NCBI RefSeq assembly: GCF_902464545.1
Contig: NZ_CABQJR010000008.1
Span: forward strand, 6,737-70,736
Reading direction: 5' to 3'
Source: an uncultured Senegalimassilia sp.
GTDB lineage: Bacteria; Actinomycetota; Coriobacteriia; Coriobacteriales; Eggerthellaceae
Length of the DNA: 64,000 bases
Made by a program: the position numbers and the translations under genes. Shown one piece after another: positions 59,810-64,000 of this stretch. The stretch's first letter is position 1. Each line of letters opens with the position of its first letter. A model generated the notes under the pieces. That model had not been told where the DNA came from, searched no databases, and was given only the letters and a program-made list of their open reading frames with translations.

Positions 59810-60355
59810 GTGCTTGTGCGCCTGGCCGGCAGCCGGGCGCGGGTCGATGGGGCGAGCGCCGTCACGTTCGTGATGGCGCTGCCCTTGCTGATGGGCCTGC
59901 TGTGCGCCGTCGCGGATATCGGAAGGGCGGCGTATCTGGGGATGGAAGCGGATGTCGCGGCCCAGGCCGCCTGCCGCTATGCGGCTCAGCGCGTTGCGCA
60001 AGGGGACAAGGGTCCGGACGGGGCGTCTGCTCTTTCGGCGGCGCTCGAGCAGGCTCCCGGGCTTGCGGGCGAGGGAGTTTCCTGCTCAATCGAGGTCGAC
60101 TGCTTGCCCGTGCGGACGAAGGAAGTCGAGCGCAAGACGTTCGACCCGCAGGCGGATCGCTTCGAAGGGCGGCTGGTCGGGTTCGCTTACCGGCAGGTGG
60201 ACGTGAGGATGCGCGTGAGCGCCCGATGCTTGACTCCCGTCGGCGAGGCGGTGCTCTCCGCGGCGGGCGCGGTCGACGGACTGCAGCTGTCATCGGCGGC
60301 GAGCAGGACGGTTTCGGTGGATGCGGATACGGAGGTGGGGCATGGTCGTCGATGA
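59810..60355 (+). CDS. TadE-like pseudopilin (second set)
   Basis: A 181-residue protein starting at GTG just after the pilin gene. The N terminus ARVDGASAVTFVMALPLLMGLLCAVADIGRAAYLGMEADVAAQAACRYAAQRV has a TadE-like helix and following amphipathic helix, but the motif is GASAVTF rather than GQATVEF. The rest is extracytoplasmic with three Cys. Overlaps the next gene by 14 bases. Confidence 0.75.
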   Translation: MLVRLAGSRARVDGASAVTFVMALPLLMGLLCAVADIGRAAYLGMEADVAAQAACRYAAQRVAQGDKGPDGASALSAALEQAPGLAGEGVSCSIEVDCLPVRTKEVERKTFDPQADRFEGRLVGFAYRQVDVRMRVSARCLTPVGEAVLSAAGAVDGLQLSSAASRTVSVDADTEVGHGRR

Positions 60356-60800
60356 ACGGGGGAGCGAGAGCGTGCAGTTCTCCTTCGCGGCGGTGCTGCT
60401 CATCGTCGTGGCGTTCGGCATCATGCAGGCGGCCATGATGAACGCGGCGGCCATCATGCTGTCCTCCGAGCTTACTCAGGCGTGCATGCGCATCGATGTG
60501 TCGGGCCTGAGGGCGGCATCGGACAAGGAATCGTTCGTCGCCGAGCAGATCCTCGATGAGTCCGCGCAGCTGCGCCGTAGCGATTTGACGGTGTCGGGGG
60601 TGCGGGTGGAATCGAACGCGCGCGAGGATGCGTTTTCCGTAAGCGGCGTCTCAAGCCGCACGGCCCTCACCTCCGTTTCCTACGACGTGTCCTATAGGGC
60701 GCCGATATCGCTGTCCGGGCTTCGCGATGGCGGGCGGCTGTCGCGTCACGTCGCGTGCGCGGTGGTCGACGAGCGGGTGACGGAGGTGATCCTTGCATGA
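60342..60800 (+). CDS. TadE-like pseudopilin with SE-x-VQ motif (second set)
   Basis: A 152-residue protein. The N terminus DERGSESVQFSFAAVLLIVVAFGIMQAAMMNAAAIML shares the SE-x-VQ motif with the Flp-like protein two genes upstream. The remainder is a small extracytoplasmic domain. ATG follows GGAGGTGGGG. Stop overlaps the next start by four bases. Confidence 0.72.
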   Translation: MVVDERGSESVQFSFAAVLLIVVAFGIMQAAMMNAAAIMLSSELTQACMRIDVSGLRAASDKESFVAEQILDESAQLRRSDLTVSGVRVESNAREDAFSVSGVSSRTALTSVSYDVSYRAPISLSGLRDGGRLSRHVACAVVDERVTEVILA

Positions 60801-61384
60801 GCCTATATCGAGGGGAGAAGGGGAACGTGGCACCGCTTGCCGTGGCGTTGTGCCTGGTGTTGGTGATGATGCTCGGCTTTTTGGCGGATTGCGCCGTGCT
60901 CTACAGCGCAAAGGCCCGTCAGGAGCAGGCCTTGGATGCCGCCAGGTCGGCGTGCATGGATGCCGGTCAAGCAGCCTCCGCGAAATACGGCGATGATGCA
61001 GGCGCCGTCCTTGCCGATCTGGTCGTGGATCAAGTCAGGGCGCAAGGGGTGGAAGGGGCGGTAAGCGTGTGGTTCTACGAGGCGCCCGCTCGGGTAGTTG
61101 CCGAAAGCGAGCGGATCTGGGTGGTGGGCATGCAGGTGGAGGAGGCGAAAGCCCTTCCGTTTGCCGTAAGCTCCGCCCCCGATGCGAAGGTGGCTTCGTG
61201 CCGGGTGTTCAGTGCGCGCCCGTATGCGGCGCAGAAGGTTTGGCGGCCTGATGCCCGCATATGCGGCGTGCATCGCTTCGACGATGGTTGCGGCGCAGGT
61301 CAGGGGCGGTTCTCGGCGATAAGCGCGCTTGAGGGGTTCCCTCGGGAGATAGCCGAGGAGGCTCAGGCCCGTTTAGGTGGATAG
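60797..61384 (+). CDS. TadG-like protein (second set)
   Basis: A 195-residue protein with the N-terminal TadG/DUF2134-type segment RGEKGNVAPLAVALCLVLVMMLGFLADCAVLYSAKARQEQALDAARSACMDA: one helix followed by a conserved helix that packs along it. The C-terminal part is extracytoplasmic with several Cys. Four-base overlap with the gene before it; eight-base overlap region with the first possible start of the next. Confidence 0.75.
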   Translation: MSLYRGEKGNVAPLAVALCLVLVMMLGFLADCAVLYSAKARQEQALDAARSACMDAGQAASAKYGDDAGAVLADLVVDQVRAQGVEGAVSVWFYEAPARVVAESERIWVVGMQVEEAKALPFAVSSAPDAKVASCRVFSARPYAAQKVWRPDARICGVHRFDDGCGAGQGRFSAISALEGFPREIAEEAQARLGG

Positions 61385-61400
61385 CGAAAGGGGGACGACC

Positions 61401-62258
61401 ATGTCGGTCGGAAGGAACACGGGGCGCGCCTCGCGGCAGGCGCTGTCGGGGCGGTTGCGCTCCGGCGGGCGTCCGGAGGCGGCGTATGGAAGGGCGGCCG
61501 GGCAGGCGGACGAGGGCGAGCAGCGCCCGATCGACGATGCCATCCGCTCGATGGATTCCGCAGCTGCGCGTTTCAAGCAGATGTCGGCGGTGACCGCGGC
61601 GGCGGTGGCCGTTGCGGTCGTGGCGGTGGGGTACGGGTTATGGCAGGCAGGGGTATCCCATGCGGCGGTCGATCAAGCGACGAAGGGTGCTCGCAGCGTG
61701 GTCGTTACCACGCGCGACGTCGCCGCCGGCGATCCGTTCGGCGCGGATGCGGTGCAGCTTGTGGAGGTCCCCCAGGCTTTCCGTCAAGATGATGCGCTCG
61801 GCGCCGACGCCCTTGACGGTGCGGGCGGCGTGGCAGGTGCTCGGGCGTTGGTGTCCATCCCGGCGAACACGCAGCTATCGCCTCAGATGATCGCCGGCAG
61901 CGCGGCGGATGGCAGATTGGCCGCTCAGCTTGCCGAGGGCATGGAGGCGGTGTCCCTGTCGGTCAACGACGAGACGGGCGTGGCCGGGCAGGTCCAGCCG
62001 TTCGACGAGGTTCGCGTGGTGTGCGTTACCGAGGCCGCCGGCGGCGCGGTCAGCTTGGACGAGCTTTGCGCTTCGGCGCGGGTGATGTCGGTGGGCGGCG
62101 ACGGCGCTGGCGAGGGCGCGGCGTATAGCGCCATCACGTTGGAGTTGACGCCGGAGCAGGCGGACGCCGTCCGCCGCGCGCAGGCGTCGGGCACTATCAG
62201 CGTCCAGCTTGTCGCGGGTGGCATGTTATCGGGAGGCGTGGTCGAGCATGATGGATAG
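61401..62258 (+). CDS. CpaB/RcpC-like pilus assembly protein (second copy)
   Basis: A 285-residue protein. A 65-residue Arg/Gly-rich cytoplasmic region precedes one membrane helix (about 70-90, AVTAAAVAVAVVAVGYGLW), then an SAF domain (ARSVVVTTRDVAAGDPFGADAVQLVEVP and LVSIPANTQLSPQMIAGS) and the RcpC region (GMEAVSLSVNDETGVAGQVQPFDEVRVVCV). The ATG six bases after AAAGGGGG is preferred over an earlier GTG. It is followed by an overlapping second cpaF, the same order (without tadZ) as the first set. Confidence 0.84.
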   Translation: MSVGRNTGRASRQALSGRLRSGGRPEAAYGRAAGQADEGEQRPIDDAIRSMDSAAARFKQMSAVTAAAVAVAVVAVGYGLWQAGVSHAAVDQATKGARSVVVTTRDVAAGDPFGADAVQLVEVPQAFRQDDALGADALDGAGGVAGARALVSIPANTQLSPQMIAGSAADGRLAAQLAEGMEAVSLSVNDETGVAGQVQPFDEVRVVCVTEAAGGAVSLDELCASARVMSVGGDGAGEGAAYSAITLELTPEQADAVRRAQASGTISVQLVAGGMLSGGVVEHDG

Positions 62259-63174
62259 AGGGACCGAGCTTGCCCTGAAGCGGGTTGTCCGCGAAGGCCT
62301 TGCGACAAGGTTGCAGGGGGATTCCGATCCTGCGGAGGTGGAGTCGGCCATCCAATCGCTCGTGCAAGAGGCCGTTCGGGCGTGGAACCTGGGGCTTGCC
62401 GAGCCCGATATAGCCCGCCTGTGCCGTTCGGTCGGCGACGATTTTCTTCGCTACGGCCCTTTGCAGGGGCTTTTGGAGGACCCCGGCATCACCGAGGTCA
62501 TCGTCAACGGCGGCGGCGTAGCGATGGAAGCCGGGGTTGCAAGGTTTTTAGAACCGCATGTGTTCGTGGAGCGCGCGGGACGATTGGAGCCGTGCCCGTA
62601 TGTTCGGTTCGACGACGCCGACCATCTCCGTCGCATCATCGACAAGATCGCCGAGCAGGCGGGCATGCGCTGCGACGAGGCGCATGCCATGGGCTGCGCC
62701 ATGCTGCCGGGCGGCAAGGCGCGAGCGACGTATATCGTGCCGCCGCTGGCTCCGGATGGCCCTGCGCTCAACCTTCGCCTGTTCGGCGATGACGTCATGA
62801 GCATCGAGGATTTGACGGCGCGCGGCGCCCTCAGCTCCGTGATGGCGGAGTTTTTAGGCTCGGCGGTGCGCGCTCGGTGCCCTGTGATCATATCCGGAGG
62901 CACCGGCTCGGGAAAGACGACTATGCTCGGCGCGCTTTCCGGGTTCATCCCCGACGACGAGCGCGTCTTGACCATCGAGGATACGCCTGAGCTGCGGCTG
63001 CGCGCCGCGCACGTCGAGCGGATGCAGACGCGCGAGGCGAACACCGAAGGCGAAGGGGCCGTCGGGATGCGCGAGCTGGTGGCGCTCTCGCTGCGCCGGC
63101 GCCCCGATCGCATCATCGTGGGCGAATGCCGCGGAGCGGAAGCTTACGAGATGCTGCAGGCGATGCAAATCTAG
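62248..63174 (+). pseudogene. cpaF: CpaF/TadA ATPase, second copy, truncated by inserted DNA
   Basis: The reading frame encodes 308 residues of a CpaF-type secretion ATPase: GPLQGLLEDPGITEVIVNG, Walker A ISGGTGSGKTTMLGAL, Asp box LTIEDTPELRL and RRRPDRIIVGECRGAEAYEML. It follows the first copy closely up to LQAM, then diverges to QI and stops. The His box (NTGHDGSLTTLHANS) and the last ~125 residues are missing. The break falls at about 63165-63166, where sequence turns AT-richer and non-coding. It is read as a disrupted gene; the remainder may lie beyond the inserted DNA. Start overlaps the second cpaB by 11 bases. Confidence 0.88.
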
Positions 63175-63202
63175 CACTGGTATTCGATAGGAAAAGGAGA
63201 GT

Positions 63203-63227
63203 GGCATCAGGTAATCTGAATGCCTTT
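63203..63227 (+). terminator. Hairpin near the cpaF break
   Basis: GGCATCAG (63203-63210) pairs with CTG-A-ATGCC (63216-63224), leaving one bulge, and TTTT... follows on the plus strand. It could end transcription coming from the Tad operon. Confidence 0.5.
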
Positions 63228-63379
63228 TGATCTGGAAAAACGCTTTCTCGCTGTTTTCCATCGATTCCTTCCTGAAAAGTCGGTTACGGAAAGAAATGCG
63301 GATTATTCCCGTTGGCTTCCCGTTCGGCGACCTGAGCCTTCCGTTTGATGAAAGGAGGGAGCGGGAGGCCGTTCCGAAT

Positions 63380-63461
63380 AAAAAAGAGAGGCCGTCAGTT
63401 GGCGCTGGCGACCCCTCAAGGGCTGCACTAAGCGCCCCAATCACGTTGCTTAGTATAGCCC
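63380..63461 (-). ncRNA. Candidate small RNA or structured element in the inserted DNA
   Basis: On the minus strand a TATACT (63456-63451) could be a -10 box; about 55 bases further the sequence GGCGCT...CCCTTGAGGG...AGCGCC (63438-63398) can fold into a two-part hairpin, and TTTTTT follows at 63386-63380. A second fold of the same bases, GGGCT-gc-ACTAAGC with GCTTAGT-at-AGCCC (63420-63461), is also strong. This looks like a short stable RNA or a symmetrical terminator; no family is recognised. Confidence 0.3.
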
Positions 63462-63505
63462 AAATCGCAGCGGTTTCGCTACCTCTGCGATTTATTCGGG
63501 TTCCC

Positions 63506-63521
63506 GCGCATAGCTATGCGC
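63506..63521. repeat. 16-bp perfect palindrome in the inserted DNA
   Basis: GCGCATAGCTATGCGC is fully self-complementary. Just before it, AAATCGCAG (63462-63470) and CTGCGATTT (63485-63493) form a further perfect nine-base hairpin. Function unknown. Confidence 0.6.
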
Positions 63522-64000
63522 AGTTTCTTTGCATTTCTATCTATGCCTGCCCCGCCTTAATGCGGCCTGGATTTTGACCCAATCAGGCCGCGGGAGCTCA
63601 CGACCGCGGGGAAGAAGTGCTGGTTTGTGCCTGAACCAAAGTAGGAGCCGATGAATCAGGTATCGTGCGCAAGCACGAGCGCAGTTGCGAGCGCGCCCGA
63701 CCCCGGGACGCAGCTCCCTTCTGGGCCTGGAAAACGGGGAACCGCTAGTTTCAGGCCTGGTTGGGAGAACCCGACCGGGGATCCACCGGGCAATCGCAAG
63801 CGCTTCCTTCTCGGCGCTAAAGAGGAGTGGGCATGGAGCATTTGCATGTGATGGACACCCGAGGAGCATGAACAGCCCTGTTCCGGCGAGACACCGTAAG
63901 GACCGATATACAATCGGCAGGAGAAACCGGGTTTCAGCAGGGTCACCAAGGGGCGGGTGAGGTGATTAAACTGATTATGCGGGGGGGAGGGATTACCATG

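Larger units (their letters stand above)
63166..64000. mobile_element. Inserted DNA of unknown type interrupting the second cpaF (right edge open)
   Basis: From the cpaF break to the window end (about 835 bases) there is no convincing coding sequence, base composition is lower in GC at first, and hairpins are dense. No transposase, integrase or clear terminal inverted repeat is visible, and no target duplication can be judged because the other end is outside. The segment ends in a ribosome-binding-like GGGGGGAGGG and an ATG at 63998, so a gene probably starts at the edge. A retroelement such as a group II intron, or the end of a larger mobile element, is a reasonable guess but unproven. Confidence 0.55.

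Noticed and set aside
63227..63577. A 116-codon open frame in the inserted DNA
   Set aside because: It runs through several strong hairpins and a palindrome, has no good ribosome binding site and no protein-like pattern.

Overview
The window is a high-GC, densely coded bacterial chromosome segment. Its gene content and order suggest an actinomycete of the class Coriobacteriia, most likely family Eggerthellaceae: single-subunit housekeeping genes in Firmicute/Actinobacteria-like order, a four-domain ribosomal protein S1, a 2-subunit biotin-dependent carboxylase next to efp, nusB and dxs, and long Tad pilus clusters. This assignment is inference from gene content; no 16S gene is present.

Layout. 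1-4324: end of a phosphate-uptake operon (pstB, phoU) followed by two OmpR-type response regulators and one histidine kinase. 4325-4725: a minus-strand structured RNA with its own promoter and terminator, best read as 6S RNA, divergent from rarA. 4726-8300: rarA, a DUF948 protein and an AI-2E-family permease. 8350-26489: a long forward run of core genes: alaS, ruvX, mltG, a YqeG-type phosphatase, five shikimate genes (aroE, aroC, aroK, aroB, aroQ), an M24 peptidase, efp, a pyruvate-carboxylase-type B subunit fused to an AccB-like biotin domain, accC, an Asp23 protein, nusB, xseB and dxs. 26519-27171: a shared bidirectional terminator and a convergent GNAT acetyltransferase. 27367-29010: amtB with a PII gene whose usual uridylylated Tyr51 is Val. 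29293-31282: a Fur-family regulator and rpsA. 31720-39936: an acyltransferase/SGNH protein, coaE, uvrB behind a good SOS box, larE, a membrane-anchored GH25 lysozyme and an Rrf2 regulator.

40293-45502 holds a MoxR ATPase and a VWA/metallopeptidase-like protein on the minus strand, back to back with a BspA-type leucine-rich-repeat protein on the plus strand. recN and a tRNA-Val (anticodon TAC) follow.

48170-63174 is almost entirely a Tad (tight adherence) pilus region. A first set (cpaB, tadZ/cpaE, cpaF, tadB, tadC, flp, several TadE/TadG-like proteins) is followed by a secreted protein, a DUF192 protein, a zinc-ribbon protein and one prepilin peptidase. A second set then begins (second Flp-like pilin, TadE/TadG-like proteins, second cpaB, second cpaF). 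The second cpaF is cut off by foreign, mostly non-coding, hairpin-rich DNA that runs to the window edge and appears to lead into another gene, possibly a retroelement.
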